Source: Shewanella sp. Choline-02u-19
GTDB taxonomy: Bacteria; Pseudomonadota; Gammaproteobacteria; Enterobacterales; Shewanellaceae
DNA length: 64,000 nucleotides
Reading direction: 5' to 3'
Assembly: GCF_002836205.1 (NCBI RefSeq)
Contig: NZ_PJBE01000013.1
Coordinates: 2,294,001-2,358,000 of the forward strand
Below, piece after piece: positions 53,701 to 62,624 of the stretch. The notes under the pieces are model-generated. The model was given only the letters and a program-made list of their open reading frames with translations. It was not told the origin of the DNA and did no database searches. Each line of letters starts with the position of its first letter. Position 1 is the first letter of the stretch. The position numbers and the translations under genes were made by a program.

Positions 53701-55443
53701 AATGCCGTCGGCGATATTAATTTTATAGCGGTATACCACGCCTTGAATATTTTCCAGTAACACCTGGTATTGCTGCTGATTTTCTAACATTTCTAACCGG
53801 ACATTTTCCTGCTCGCTAATATCCAATAATGAGAAACGAACCTCAGTCACTTTTCTTTCACTATCAAAAGCAAGATCGGTTGATATTGAAACAAACATCA
53901 CCTTTTCATTAGCATCATACAGTTGTACACGGGTATCTTGGGTGTTAATGCCCTTTAACGCTTGCTGATAAACATCATCAATTAGGCGATTTTCTTCTGT
54001 TGCAATATCGCGCCAATTTAGGTGGCTAAACTCTTCTCTTTCAACGCCTGCCAATAGAGAGAATTGTCGATTATGTTTTATAAAATTGCCGCTAGGACTC
54101 ACGGAGGCATAGGCCACCACCGAATTTTCGTAAAGATCCCACAAGGCCTCTTCCCTATCTTTAAGCTCCTTGGTTCTGAGATTAATCTGGCGCTCAAGAT
54201 TTTCATTATCGACCTGCAACCTGTCATGCACCAATCGACCTATCTTTACCCCACCAAATGACAGCAACACACACAGCAGCACAATCGCCGCCATAATCCC
54301 AATGATGATATTTTTAAAGAAGAAGTAGTTACTTGCAGCCTCTTCCAAATCCATTTCAGTGATAACACCAAAACCATAACGACTATCCCAATGCCAGGCG
54401 CCAATAACCTCTTTACCACGGTAATCTCGATAGCCTTTGTAGTTGTGACCATCCATGCGAATACTTAACTGATTAGCGCTATAAGTTAACGGTTTATCAT
54501 TATGCTCAGCGCTTGCAGGCCTCTCAGGCGTAAGTATTTTTCCGGGATTGGTCACTCTAAGGTTTAATACGGACATCTGCCCAGGTTGCACTAAACCAAG
54601 CGATTGAAGTTCTTTTTCAAAACGGCTATGAGATAAGATGTAACCTTCTTGCGACACGAAATAGGACTCGCCAGTTTTGCCAACCCCTGCACTTTCGGCT
54701 AGCTTGGCAAACTCAATATAAGGATCAATGCGCAACATTAACACAGCCAATACTTTGCCTTTAGCGTCTCGAATTGGGCTCAGAACGAACATGGTAGGCG
54801 TTTGTGCCTGCTCAATACCATACGGATTTGCCAGTATGACTTCAGAACGTATTGGTGATGTAATGACCGTTTCCCCCGCGACTGCACGGGCAAATATGTT
54901 GGGGACTTTTCGCGCAACAATGTTTTCTGTTGCTACATTTTCATCTCTTGTTGATGACAGATTAATCCCCTCTAAAGAGGTGATGAAAAAACCTAGAGAC
55001 CCAAAAGACTCACTGTACCTTTGATAGGCATCTCGCGACCAAATAAGGTTATCGCTTTCAATTAAGCTTTCATGCGTAACAGATTCAGTAATTAGCTTTT
55101 GAGTTCGGGCTTGTAAAAGTGGGTTACTTGATACTGCAGTGACGCGTGACTCCCAGCCTTTCACCCAAGAGCTTAAGGCAACATCTGTGGTTTTCGTTAA
55201 TGTTTTTAATGCCTCACCGCTTTTATTCACCTCATGATCATAGGTAATAGACAATCCTATCGCGCCGACTAACTGCAGAATGAGGGTGAATACCAGCAGT
55301 GAAAGACCGGCAAAGATGCGATTTTTCTTTAACTTGAAAAAAATTGAAATATCTTGATTTACAGCACGTTTGAGCTGTAAAAAAAGCCATATGAGTAGAA
55401 TAAATAAACCTAGTAGAGTGATACCAGTCAGGACATTTTCCAT
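50719..55443 (-). CDS. hybrid sensor histidine kinase (dCache-PAS-HisKA-ATPase-REC-REC-HPt)
   Basis: 1,574 residues, a complete phosphorelay in one chain. Two membrane segments (about 3-24 and 43-66), a dCache-type periplasmic sensor (about 67-370), and a third membrane segment (about 375-400). Then three PAS-like domains (about 435-545, 555-685, 690-825). HisKA has NMSHEIRTPMNAIIGM (His near 851). The ATPase has NLANNAVKFTEHG, DSGIGM and GGTGLGLAIC. Two receivers follow: the first with LLDWKMPKLDG (Asp near 1139), the second with VLMDCQMPIMDG (Asp near 1283). The HPt domain ends it (VHTLKSVSGAIGA, His near 1429). AGGAG precedes the ATG. The HD-GYP protein is its likely output. Confidence 0.92.
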   Translation of the reverse strand: MENVLTGITLLGLFILLIWLFLQLKRAVNQDISIFFKLKKNRIFAGLSLLVFTLILQLVGAIGLSITYDHEVNKSGEALKTLTKTTDVALSSWVKGWESRVTAVSSNPLLQARTQKLITESVTHESLIESDNLIWSRDAYQRYSESFGSLGFFITSLEGINLSSTRDENVATENIVARKVPNIFARAVAGETVITSPIRSEVILANPYGIEQAQTPTMFVLSPIRDAKGKVLAVLMLRIDPYIEFAKLAESAGVGKTGESYFVSQEGYILSHSRFEKELQSLGLVQPGQMSVLNLRVTNPGKILTPERPASAEHNDKPLTYSANQLSIRMDGHNYKGYRDYRGKEVIGAWHWDSRYGFGVITEMDLEEAASNYFFFKNIIIGIMAAIVLLCVLLSFGGVKIGRLVHDRLQVDNENLERQINLRTKELKDREEALWDLYENSVVAYASVSPSGNFIKHNRQFSLLAGVEREEFSHLNWRDIATEENRLIDDVYQQALKGINTQDTRVQLYDANEKVMFVSISTDLAFDSERKVTEVRFSLLDISEQENVRLEMLENQQQYQVLLENIQGVVYRYKINIADGIDYKLEYLSPNVEVVTGYQDSDFLGENPRLSFADIVVKEDMILLRKALDKAYKTHSFVTRDVRIITASDELRFLQIKAQFVQDTVDNACYFDGTIFDITEQKLAENRLHLSEDKLTVAAESARMGMWDYYPKDNKVVINRMYANMLGYDVQDLCIDDDQWSALTNGEQTWLQLIHSDDKALVVDHLRAQTQSNPQILKREFRMRRKDGSYDWIMSIGQVHHYTEDGYAGRISGVHLNINESKELQRELASAIEKADDANRAKGDFLANMSHEIRTPMNAIIGMTHLALKTELTRQQYNYIDKSHRSAQSLLGIINDILDFSKIEAGKLDLETINFRLEDVLDDIINLIGIKAAEKELELLFDIDPTIPAMLKGDPLRLAQILTNLANNAVKFTEHGSVILAVNTESLTDDEITLKFSVTDSGIGMTLEQQQDLFKPFSQADASTTRKYGGTGLGLAICKNLADLMGGEIGVSSELDIGSRFYFECAFPIIEHHDTAPIYQGNLEDVRVLLVEDNASSREILLAMLSTLKVQVDYAKDGIEAVEMLKASEASPYQLALLDWKMPKLDGIEVARFIEQLPASITPHVVMVTAYGKEELLLDAANVTIDAVLTKPVTQSTLWDALLPALGFAPRKQTRLSQRQTRVDIALAQLAGAKLLVAEDNDLNQELIVELLTSNGISSVLANDGQEALDFLAKEEFDGVLMDCQMPIMDGYTATRHIRAQAQFEHLPVLAMTANAMAGDREKALDAGMNDHIPKPLNVDELFVTIAKWVTPKNPALLHGHVQNEADNEVDFGLFKHIDTQLGLSRTQDKSRLYKKLLHKFVSGQQDFSAQVNASLSANDSVTTARLVHTLKSVSGAIGALKLTKLAESLEQDSEHAQDKASDITASETYPLLVEELALVCSEITVRLAESVVVDIATQFDAGKAAEVLNKLIDMLNDFDIAATELIAEQRSILASKPLLNLFKKLEKQLDDYEFDEALKVAIQMQTLVANEMS

Positions 55444-55506
55444 TACCTATAGACTCCTTTACGCTGGCACGACTCAAGCCGTGGTTTAATTAATAAAGAC
55501 TCTTTA

Positions 55507-56574
55507 TTAGAGACTGTTTCTTTTGTTTAAGAATTTCCAATCTCTTGATTCTAAGTAGAAAGAGGCAAATACCATGTACACACCAACAAAGAAAAGTTGC
55601 AATATTCTAAGATAGAAATTGACCGCGACATCTTTGTCTGTAGAAGACACTGTCGAGCCAACAACAACTAATAGTGCAGAAAGGATGCCTGCAAACAATG
55701 GCGCTTTAGTGGGATCTGCGTATATTTTCTGGCCGAAGATCAGCGCCGCAAGCATCGACATACCTATGTAGAATGGTAACTCAGGCACTATCGTCAATAA
55801 GTTATAAAAAACAATCGCCAGCGCTCCGCCGATACCGTTAGTCACCAGTAAAAACAAACTGACTTTAATGCTCTTCGCACCTGCCGCCTGCAATGACAGG
55901 ATTGCAATAAAAATCATGGTCAGTAACGCACCTGAGATCTCTAAAAAATAGAAAAAACAGATCACAGGGAAGGCCAAAATCAGCGCTCGAAACGCTTCAT
56001 GAGTACGTTCATCATGACTTTGTTCAGCCCCTGCCAACGACTCCCTCTCAGGAGAAAGATCCGGCAGTAGAACGTGCAGCAGTGCAAAGATGCTAACCGC
56101 AACTACCCCAGAAAAACTCAATCCAACGCCCACCATCAGTGATGCGCCAGGCTGCAATAAACCAAGGTAAGGTAATAATAGTGTTGCTACGATAAAAATC
56201 GTCGCAAAGAAATTCCACTTGGGGTTGCTAAAGAGGTAATAAGCCCAAAGCATCATCATTGCGAGTAAGGGCAGTAATACCGCAGGGTATTGCGTCGGGC
56301 CAAAACTCACCAACCAAGCAATAGCGATGGTACAGATCATCGAGATCAGTAGTTCATAGACGGTTTGCACTGTTGGCTCTTTTCTATCAACCAAAAATTT
56401 GGCAACGAAAACCGGCACGATAAACGCTAACGGCCAAGCCCAGATCGATGAAATGGCCACAGCAAGACCAATTCCGAGGGTAAACCTAAGCACTCTACGC
56501 GTATAAATAGCCTCGTCGAGTGCTTCCTTATTAGCAGCAGCTATAAGCGCCTGCTCGCGGACACTATCTGACAT
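55507..56574 (-). CDS. DUF2955 / FUSC-like membrane protein of an efflux pair
   Basis: 355 residues from MSDSVREQAL; an open ATG 13 codons earlier would lie further into the upstream gene. About ten hydrophobic segments in two clusters. RFTLGIGLAVAISSIWAWPL followed by FIVPVFVAKFL is the DUF2955 signature, a group related to the aromatic acid exporter family (FUSC/AaeB). The HlyD-type gene overlaps it by 11 bp upstream, so the two act as one efflux system. The substrate is unknown. Confidence 0.84.
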   Translation of the reverse strand: MSDSVREQALIAAANKEALDEAIYTRRVLRFTLGIGLAVAISSIWAWPLAFIVPVFVAKFLVDRKEPTVQTVYELLISMICTIAIAWLVSFGPTQYPAVLLPLLAMMMLWAYYLFSNPKWNFFATIFIVATLLLPYLGLLQPGASLMVGVGLSFSGVVAVSIFALLHVLLPDLSPERESLAGAEQSHDERTHEAFRALILAFPVICFFYFLEISGALLTMIFIAILSLQAAGAKSIKVSLFLLVTNGIGGALAIVFYNLLTIVPELPFYIGMSMLAALIFGQKIYADPTKAPLFAGILSALLVVVGSTVSSTDKDVAVNFYLRILQLFFVGVYMVFASFYLESRDWKFLNKRNSL

Positions 56575-57724
56575 AAGAGAACCAACTTGACACTCGGATC
56601 CAAGCGCGGCCAAATAGGTTAATCAATGAGTTATCTTTTGTGTAAACAATCACATCAGCTTGGCCACCCACTCGGCGTAACCCAACAGCTTCCTCTTTTG
56701 ATAATACGATAGTGACTGGAAATCGTTGCGATTGTCTGAGCCAGCCCGTTTGACCAGAGATCTGTGCGAGCTTGCCTGTCTCTTCACTTTGTCCCCAATC
56801 AATACCGTAATCAATGCTACCCACCGTGGCTTTAAAAACTTCCCCTGGCGCATAATCCAAAGCGAACTCAACTTCATCACCAGCGGAAATATTACCCAAA
56901 CTATTTTCTCTAAAATAAGCTTCAATCCAAACATCTTCTGAAGAGATAAAAGTCATTATTGGCTGGCCAGCGTTAGCATATATCCCCTCTTTCAATCTGA
57001 AGTTAGAGGCAACACCATCGGTAGGCGCGGTAATGGAAGTGCGTTGTAAATTGAGTTGGGCTTTTTCTAAGCTAAGCAGCGCAGATTTAACATTGGTATT
57101 ATTTTCGCCTTCGGCGCCTAAGCGTTCCTTAGCCTTTGCTAAGTCTGCCTTTGCACTGGCCACGCCCGCCTCCGCTTTGGTTAATTCCGCTCGAGCATTG
57201 TCAGCATCCGCTTGTGACATGACTTGCTTTTCGACCATGGTAAAAATTCGCTTTGACTGCACTTTTGCATTTGTATAATTCGCCTGAGCATTGGTCACTT
57301 TCGCTTGCGCTGCTGCAACGTTTGCCGTTTGTGCCCCAACATTCTGGCCCGCCTTCTTCAAAGACTGCTCAGCTTGTTCTAGTGCAATTTCATAATCAGT
57401 AGTGTCAATCTTTGCCAGTACATCACCCGCCTTAATAAAGGTATTAGGTGTAGCCAAAATTTCTATAATCTCACCCGAAACCTGTGGGCTAATAGGGACG
57501 ACATAGCCACGAATACGGCCTAAATCTGTTGAAGGAATAAAGCGGTCTGCAATTAAATGAAATACAAACAGAAAACTAACAATAATTAAAATGATATTGG
57601 TCGCTTTACGAATTTTATTGCTCTTTTGCTCAACGGGTTGACTGCTTTCTATCGGTGCATTTTCGGCCTGCGAGCTTTCAGTCTGTAGCGCCTGTTCTTC
57701 AGCCGTAGCCTTTTGTTCCGTCAT
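56564..57724 (-). CDS. HlyD/EmrA family membrane fusion protein
   Basis: 386 residues. A cytoplasmic acidic tail (about 35 residues), one membrane segment (about 40-60), then the biotinyl-lipoyl-like half (VVPISPQVSGEIIEI, VLAKIDTTDYE), an Ala-rich alpha-hairpin coiled coil (about 120-215), and the second lipoyl half (TSITAPTDGVASNFRLKEG, WIEAYFRENSLGNI). Bridges inner and outer membrane for efflux. Cotranscribed with the DUF2955 gene. No outer-membrane channel gene is adjacent, so a TolC-type channel may be used. Confidence 0.9.
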   Translation of the reverse strand: MTEQKATAEEQALQTESSQAENAPIESSQPVEQKSNKIRKATNIILIIVSFLFVFHLIADRFIPSTDLGRIRGYVVPISPQVSGEIIEILATPNTFIKAGDVLAKIDTTDYEIALEQAEQSLKKAGQNVGAQTANVAAAQAKVTNAQANYTNAKVQSKRIFTMVEKQVMSQADADNARAELTKAEAGVASAKADLAKAKERLGAEGENNTNVKSALLSLEKAQLNLQRTSITAPTDGVASNFRLKEGIYANAGQPIMTFISSEDVWIEAYFRENSLGNISAGDEVEFALDYAPGEVFKATVGSIDYGIDWGQSEETGKLAQISGQTGWLRQSQRFPVTIVLSKEEAVGLRRVGGQADVIVYTKDNSLINLFGRAWIRVSSWFSYVR

Positions 57725-57908
57725 ATTAATCCCTATGCATAATCGGTGCTTTATACGCCAAAAAGAGCCACTAACGCGGGCTTGTTTTTAACCAGTTTAG
57801 TGTTAAAAATGCATAAAACTCAATATCTTTCTTAAATAAACTCGCTTCGATAGGGCGATGGTACTTAACAACTTAAAGAATGCATTGATTAGGAGGGAGT
57901 TGCCTTGC

Positions 57909-57956
57909 AAAAAAAAGAGCGTTATCAACCTGGGAACTACTTGGTCAATAACGCTC
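57909..57956 (-). terminator. terminator of the tricorn-like protease gene
   Basis: GAGCGTTAT and ATAACGCTC pair in a 9-bp stem; an A-run to the left is the U-run of the minus-strand RNA. It lies 36 bp after the stop codon. Confidence 0.8.
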
Positions 57957-57992
57957 GAAACACTTAAATATGATAGATACGGCAGACTAAAA

Positions 57993-60900
57993 TTAGTGAG
58001 CTTGTTTTACGTCCTCAGCCATACCTTTAACCGGTAAGACGTTCGGCACAAAATTGACTTTGGGTTGTTTCTTTAACGCTTGCAGTAAGTAATCCATCGC
58101 CTTTTCAAGCTGGGCATCTTTGCCAGTAAACGTGGCGTATGGCAGGTTATCGACTTCGATGTCTGGACTCACGCCACGACCTTCAATAATCCAACTACCG
58201 TCCATTGCATATTGCGGATACTCGGCAACACGTGCCATGCCTTTATCTGTTAATGAATTTCTCCCAGACAACCATACTCCAGCACCTGCGGTTTGCTTCC
58301 CGATAAGTGGTGCAATACCCAACGCTTTAACACCTGCTGAGAAGGTTTCACCATCTGAATAGGTCAGTTGATCGGTTAACACCACTAATTGGCCATTAAA
58401 GGTTTGCTGCATGTTACCTGATGGTGTGCCGTGGGTCGGCGCCCAAAATGCCCATGTCCGTCTAAGTAGTTTTTCAATTATCCAACTATCAATATTGCCA
58501 CCTCGATTACGGCGAACATCGATAATCAATCCATCTTTATCATAATTGGCGTAGAATTCACGCGCGAAGCTGGCGATATCACCACTGCCCATAGCGTAAA
58601 GATGCAGGTAACCAATTTTGCCATCGCTCGCATCATTTACAGCGCTACTGTTATGAGTCACCCAATCTAGATATCTGAATTTGGCGTTGGCAGGTGCACT
58701 GATAGGTTTAACGATAGTTTGGTGTGTTTTATTGCCCCGTTTAAGTAACAACAGCACCTGCTTTGCGCTTTGATTGCGAATAAGGCGAGTCACATCAGCA
58801 ATATTATTTAAGGTCTTACCATTAATAGCTAAAATCACATCACCCACTTTTGCGTCTACACCCATCTTATTTAACGGCGCAGCTTGTGATGGTATCTCTG
58901 GATCGCCTTGGTAAATATGCTCAATAACCACACCGGCTTTAGTCTGCTCTAGACGGGCACCTAAGCTAGCCGATCTGGCCTTTTTAGGATCTTTTGCAAA
59001 ATCACCGCCGCGCACTTGTGAGTGCAGAGAGTTCAACTCTCCCATCATCATTTTAAAGATATCATTGAGTTCATGACGATCAGTTAAGCGGTCAACTAAG
59101 GGTTGGTATTTAAGCTTGGTTTGCTGCCAATCAACACCGCGCATCTTTTTGTCGTAGAACGAATCTCGATGCATTAACCACGCATCCTCAAAAATTTGCT
59201 GCCATTCTGCTGCAGGTTGTATTGCTAACTGCCAGTTTTGCGTCTGCACTTTGGTGTGGTCGAGCTCTTTTGGCAGTTTGTCACCCGCATCAACAATCAA
59301 CATCTCCTTCCCTTGCTTTGATTGCTTGCGGATAAACAGTTTTTTACTGTCGACAGATAATGTATATGAGCCTACATCTTTAGAAAATGTTTCTACCTTA
59401 GGGCCTAAAGCGGCAAACTTAACCACTTTCAACGATGATTTACGGCTACTCACGTCTTTGTCCAGTAAATACAGTTTATCTTCGCTCAATTGCAGTGAGG
59501 AATAATTTCCCGCAGGCACTGGTACTTGCCATAACCTTGAAGACAAACCATCCCAATCAACCTGCGTTTCAACCTTGTCGTCGCTATCTTTTTTAGGCTC
59601 ACTCAATAGCTCATTAGGCTTTTGAAATGCAAAACGAGCCTTGCTGTTGAGTGCAATAGCAAAAATCTGCGTACGTTTGTTAAACATTGGTCCCAAATTT
59701 CTATCGCCCCAAGGCGAACTAGGAGTGGATACAAACTTACGGTTTGAAAGGAAGTATAGCCAATCTCCGTCTTTACTAAAGCTAGGTGAAAACGACTCAT
59801 ATTTATCGGTAGTGATCGATTGAGCTTTATCCTTTTTAAGCGAATAAAGTACGATCTGTGGACGCGCTTTACCTAATTCAGCTTTGGTTAAAGCCATAAA
59901 CTGACTGTCAGCGGACCAAACAATATCTGCATATGGGCCTAAGCCTTCACCTTGAGTAATGATCTTTTGGTTTCGAGACTTTTTTAAATCTAACAGCCAA
60001 ACATTGCCATCATAATCATCGTGTGCCAAATAACGTCCATTTGGCGACAGATGCAGATCCATGCGCAGTGCTTTGCCATTTTTGGTTAACTGTTTACGCT
60101 TATCGCTGCCATTTGCGGCAAACTGCCAGATCTCCTGCTCGCCGCTAATATCACTAATACCATAAACCCACTTACCATCTTTGCTCATGAGCGCATTGCG
60201 GATCCGGCTATCTCCTGGCAGGGCAATTTCAACGAGCCTTTGACCGTCCGTTGACGCGACAACCACATGGCTGCGAGCAGTGATAACCACTTTATCACCT
60301 TGCGGTGTAAACCTTGTCGAAGTTGCGTACTTCATCGGCTCAGTGACCCAATGCTCACGCTTATAGGCAAAGTCAGAGGTAAGCTCTATATCAACCGCGA
60401 TCTCTTTATTTGCCGCGATATCAAATAACTTAATATCGGCGCCTTGTTGGAATACAATGCGGCCTTCGTTGAGTTTGGCACTTCTTACCTGCCACTCTTT
60501 ATAATGCGTGTGTTGCTGCAGATCTTTGCCATCGATTGACATAGACCAGATATTGTCATTACCGTCGCTATCGCTGATAAAATACAAGCGAGATTGCCAC
60601 AACATAGGTTGTCTAACTGAGCCATCATGTGTCGCTGCGAGCTGCTGCGCTTCTTGCTTCTCGCCTAATTTAAAACGCCAAAGCTCTCCTTTAGCGCCGC
60701 CTCGATAAACCTTAGCGTTGTCGCCTGTGGTTTGTAGGCCAAAACGAGTGAAATACACATACTCGTTTTGCTCGTCAATAACACCTTCTATCGCATCTGC
60801 TAGCGGTAAGTCAGTGGTCACTAAGCTCAAGGGATCAACCGTGCGTAATACCCAGTAATTGGCGGGACCAAAGGCATTATCAGTGGCATAAAGCACTTTG

Positions 60901-61274
60901 CCATCACTCGTCCAGCCTTGCACTCTCACACGAGAGTTTTCGAAACTAACGCGCTTGGCTTGCCCCCCTTCAATGGCAATAACATAGACTTCAGACGAAC
61001 CTTCATAGTTAGCAACGTACGCAACAAACTTGCCATCGCGAGATATTGTCGCACCTAATTCTTCAGCCGGTAAACTGGTTAAGCGCCTCGCTTTTGACTC
61101 TCCAAGACCTTTAGTCCAAAGGTCGCCTTCTGCTGTAAAGACTAAGGTTTGCTGATTTAACGCTGGCGAACGAAAATAACCGGCTTTATCGCTAGCATCA
61201 GAAGCAAATGTAGGAGCTATATTGATAGTGCCAAGGGCTAACATGCAACAGGCAAGTGAGTGACGAAGTTTCAT
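57993..61274 (-). CDS. tricorn-like S41 family protease, exported
   Basis: 1,093 residues. Signal peptide ending near TFASDA. Two beta-propeller-like regions with WD40/TolB-type repeats (about residues 30-400 and 400-680) should gate access. A PDZ domain (about 770-860, VIEHIYQGDPEIPSQ to VGDVILAINGK) comes before the S41 catalytic domain. The catalytic serine lies in LTYSDGETFSAG (near residue 985), after the typical DVRRNRGGNIDSW loop. Expected to cut peptides in the periplasm, unlike the cytosolic archaeal tricorn. AGGATGG precedes the ATG. A single gene with its own terminator. Confidence 0.88.
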   Translation of the reverse strand: MKLRHSLACCMLALGTINIAPTFASDASDKAGYFRSPALNQQTLVFTAEGDLWTKGLGESKARRLTSLPAEELGATISRDGKFVAYVANYEGSSEVYVIAIEGGQAKRVSFENSRVRVQGWTSDGKVLYATDNAFGPANYWVLRTVDPLSLVTTDLPLADAIEGVIDEQNEYVYFTRFGLQTTGDNAKVYRGGAKGELWRFKLGEKQEAQQLAATHDGSVRQPMLWQSRLYFISDSDGNDNIWSMSIDGKDLQQHTHYKEWQVRSAKLNEGRIVFQQGADIKLFDIAANKEIAVDIELTSDFAYKREHWVTEPMKYATSTRFTPQGDKVVITARSHVVVASTDGQRLVEIALPGDSRIRNALMSKDGKWVYGISDISGEQEIWQFAANGSDKRKQLTKNGKALRMDLHLSPNGRYLAHDDYDGNVWLLDLKKSRNQKIITQGEGLGPYADIVWSADSQFMALTKAELGKARPQIVLYSLKKDKAQSITTDKYESFSPSFSKDGDWLYFLSNRKFVSTPSSPWGDRNLGPMFNKRTQIFAIALNSKARFAFQKPNELLSEPKKDSDDKVETQVDWDGLSSRLWQVPVPAGNYSSLQLSEDKLYLLDKDVSSRKSSLKVVKFAALGPKVETFSKDVGSYTLSVDSKKLFIRKQSKQGKEMLIVDAGDKLPKELDHTKVQTQNWQLAIQPAAEWQQIFEDAWLMHRDSFYDKKMRGVDWQQTKLKYQPLVDRLTDRHELNDIFKMMMGELNSLHSQVRGGDFAKDPKKARSASLGARLEQTKAGVVIEHIYQGDPEIPSQAAPLNKMGVDAKVGDVILAINGKTLNNIADVTRLIRNQSAKQVLLLLKRGNKTHQTIVKPISAPANAKFRYLDWVTHNSSAVNDASDGKIGYLHLYAMGSGDIASFAREFYANYDKDGLIIDVRRNRGGNIDSWIIEKLLRRTWAFWAPTHGTPSGNMQQTFNGQLVVLTDQLTYSDGETFSAGVKALGIAPLIGKQTAGAGVWLSGRNSLTDKGMARVAEYPQYAMDGSWIIEGRGVSPDIEVDNLPYATFTGKDAQLEKAMDYLLQALKKQPKVNFVPNVLPVKGMAEDVKQAH

Positions 61275-61517
61275 CTAAAGAAGCCATCCTATTGTTATTT
61301 TTATTAATTGAGAGCAATCCAAGCCAAACAAAATAGCAAACTTTTAGCTACGCTTCAGTAAAATAACGACAAAGAATTATTAGCAAATGTGTTTTGTATT
61401 TAACTCACTGATATGTTGTAGGCTTTTGCTATTGCCCACTTTCAACTACGCTTAATCAGCTTAGTGATTTTTTTGCTGTGAAAGGATTTAATAATTAACA
61501 TATTCAACGAGGTATAA

Positions 61518-61931
61518 ATGGTCTCAGACTATCAACGCCCTTCATTGCGGGATGATCCACGCGTTAATAAGGCATTACTGAATATGCCTAGCAGATATGC
61601 TAATAGTTATACTGAGGCACAGCTTGTCTATTTCAGGTTCGCGCTTGTCGATAATCAGTGGCAAAAGCATTTTATTGATCATCGAGGCACTTTTTATTTT
61701 CCCTTTATTGGTTGGCGTTTTTTCTACGTATTCCTGCTAGGCAGGAACAAGCGAGCGTTAAACAGAAAAGAGAAACAACTATCCGTGCTGATTTTTGCCC
61801 TTTCAGTGGTGTCATTTATTGTTATCTCAATGGTCTTTGGACTGCTGTTACTTTACTTACTCAAGTCTGCTTTGGGGATCGACCTGTTCGAAAACAGCTC
61901 TTTAGGCATTTGGGATTGGTTTAAGAGTTAA
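61518..61931 (+). CDS. small membrane protein, function unknown
   Basis: 137 residues, GAGG before the ATG. The first 55 residues are soluble. A hydrophobic, aromatic stretch (YFPFIGWRFFYVFLLG, about 58-73) and a longer membrane segment (LIFALSVVSFIVISMVFGLLLLYLL, about 90-114) follow. No domain is recognised. It is divergent from the tricorn gene and convergent with the ECF sigma operon. Confidence 0.68.
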   Translation: MVSDYQRPSLRDDPRVNKALLNMPSRYANSYTEAQLVYFRFALVDNQWQKHFIDHRGTFYFPFIGWRFFYVFLLGRNKRALNRKEKQLSVLIFALSVVSFIVISMVFGLLLLYLLKSALGIDLFENSSLGIWDWFKS

Positions 61932-61946
61932 TACGATTCGTTAAAT

Positions 61947-61983
61947 AATAAAGTACCTACTCGATAAGCAGGCACTTTATTTT
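61947..61983. terminator. bidirectional terminator
   Basis: AATAAAGT and ACTTTATT with CCTAC/GCAGG pairing inside, flanked by A- and T-runs. Serves the convergent membrane-protein gene and the ECF sigma operon. Confidence 0.75.
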
Positions 61984-61994
61984 GGGTGTATTTG

Positions 61995-62624
61995 TTATTT
62001 CTGCTGTAGCTTGAGCAGTGTCTCTAATTCATTGAAGCGTTGATTTAACGGAGCATTAACCAACAACGTCGCCGCATAGTCACTCTTTATCTGCTGTAAA
62101 TCACGCTCTGCCTGAACATAGTCTTTTTGACTCATTAACTCAGATACCTTATTAAGGCTAGCAAGCAGTTGTTGATCTACCGCCTCCACCCTTACAGCAT
62201 CTTGATTATCATCAAGGCCATTTGATTGCTGCATTAACGGAGTTTTCACCGCCTTTTTAACGTTATCTTCAGGCGATATATCAACCTCTAACGCTTGATT
62301 TGGAGACGCCATTCTCATCAACGCAGGAGCTGGACTGTCTTGCGGAGTCATCATTAATGAGGGTATCGCCTCATCACTGATATCACCCGTCGGTATGGGT
62401 GGATTAATCACAAATAGAGTGACGACCATAAGCACTGAAGCTGCAGATGATAAAGACCAGCGATGCTGACGCCAAAACGATTGGCTGTTTAACTTAGGTT
62501 TTACATTGGTAACAGACAAATTTAAAATAGCTTGATCAAGTTCTTTCGGCGGCTGTTCTTGCGCTATCTTTTGATAAAGCGCATGCACCTCTTTGCGAAT
62601 GTTGTCATCATTATCGTTAATCAT
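61995..62624 (-). CDS. membrane partner of the ECF sigma factor, possible anti-sigma factor
   Basis: 209 residues. A soluble N-terminus of about 55 residues, one membrane segment (SLSSAASVLMVVTLFVINPP, about 57-76), and a periplasmic Gln/Asp-rich tail with a helical end (about 140-209). The gene overlaps the sigma gene by eight bases, the usual arrangement of sigma/anti-sigma pairs. It lacks the zinc HxxxCxxC motif of ZAS anti-sigma factors, so the role is inferred from position. Confidence 0.65.
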   Translation of the reverse strand: MINDNDDNIRKEVHALYQKIAQEQPPKELDQAILNLSVTNVKPKLNSQSFWRQHRWSLSSAASVLMVVTLFVINPPIPTGDISDEAIPSLMMTPQDSPAPALMRMASPNQALEVDISPEDNVKKAVKTPLMQQSNGLDDNQDAVRVEAVDQQLLASLNKVSELMSQKDYVQAERDLQQIKSDYAATLLVNAPLNQRFNELETLLKLQQK

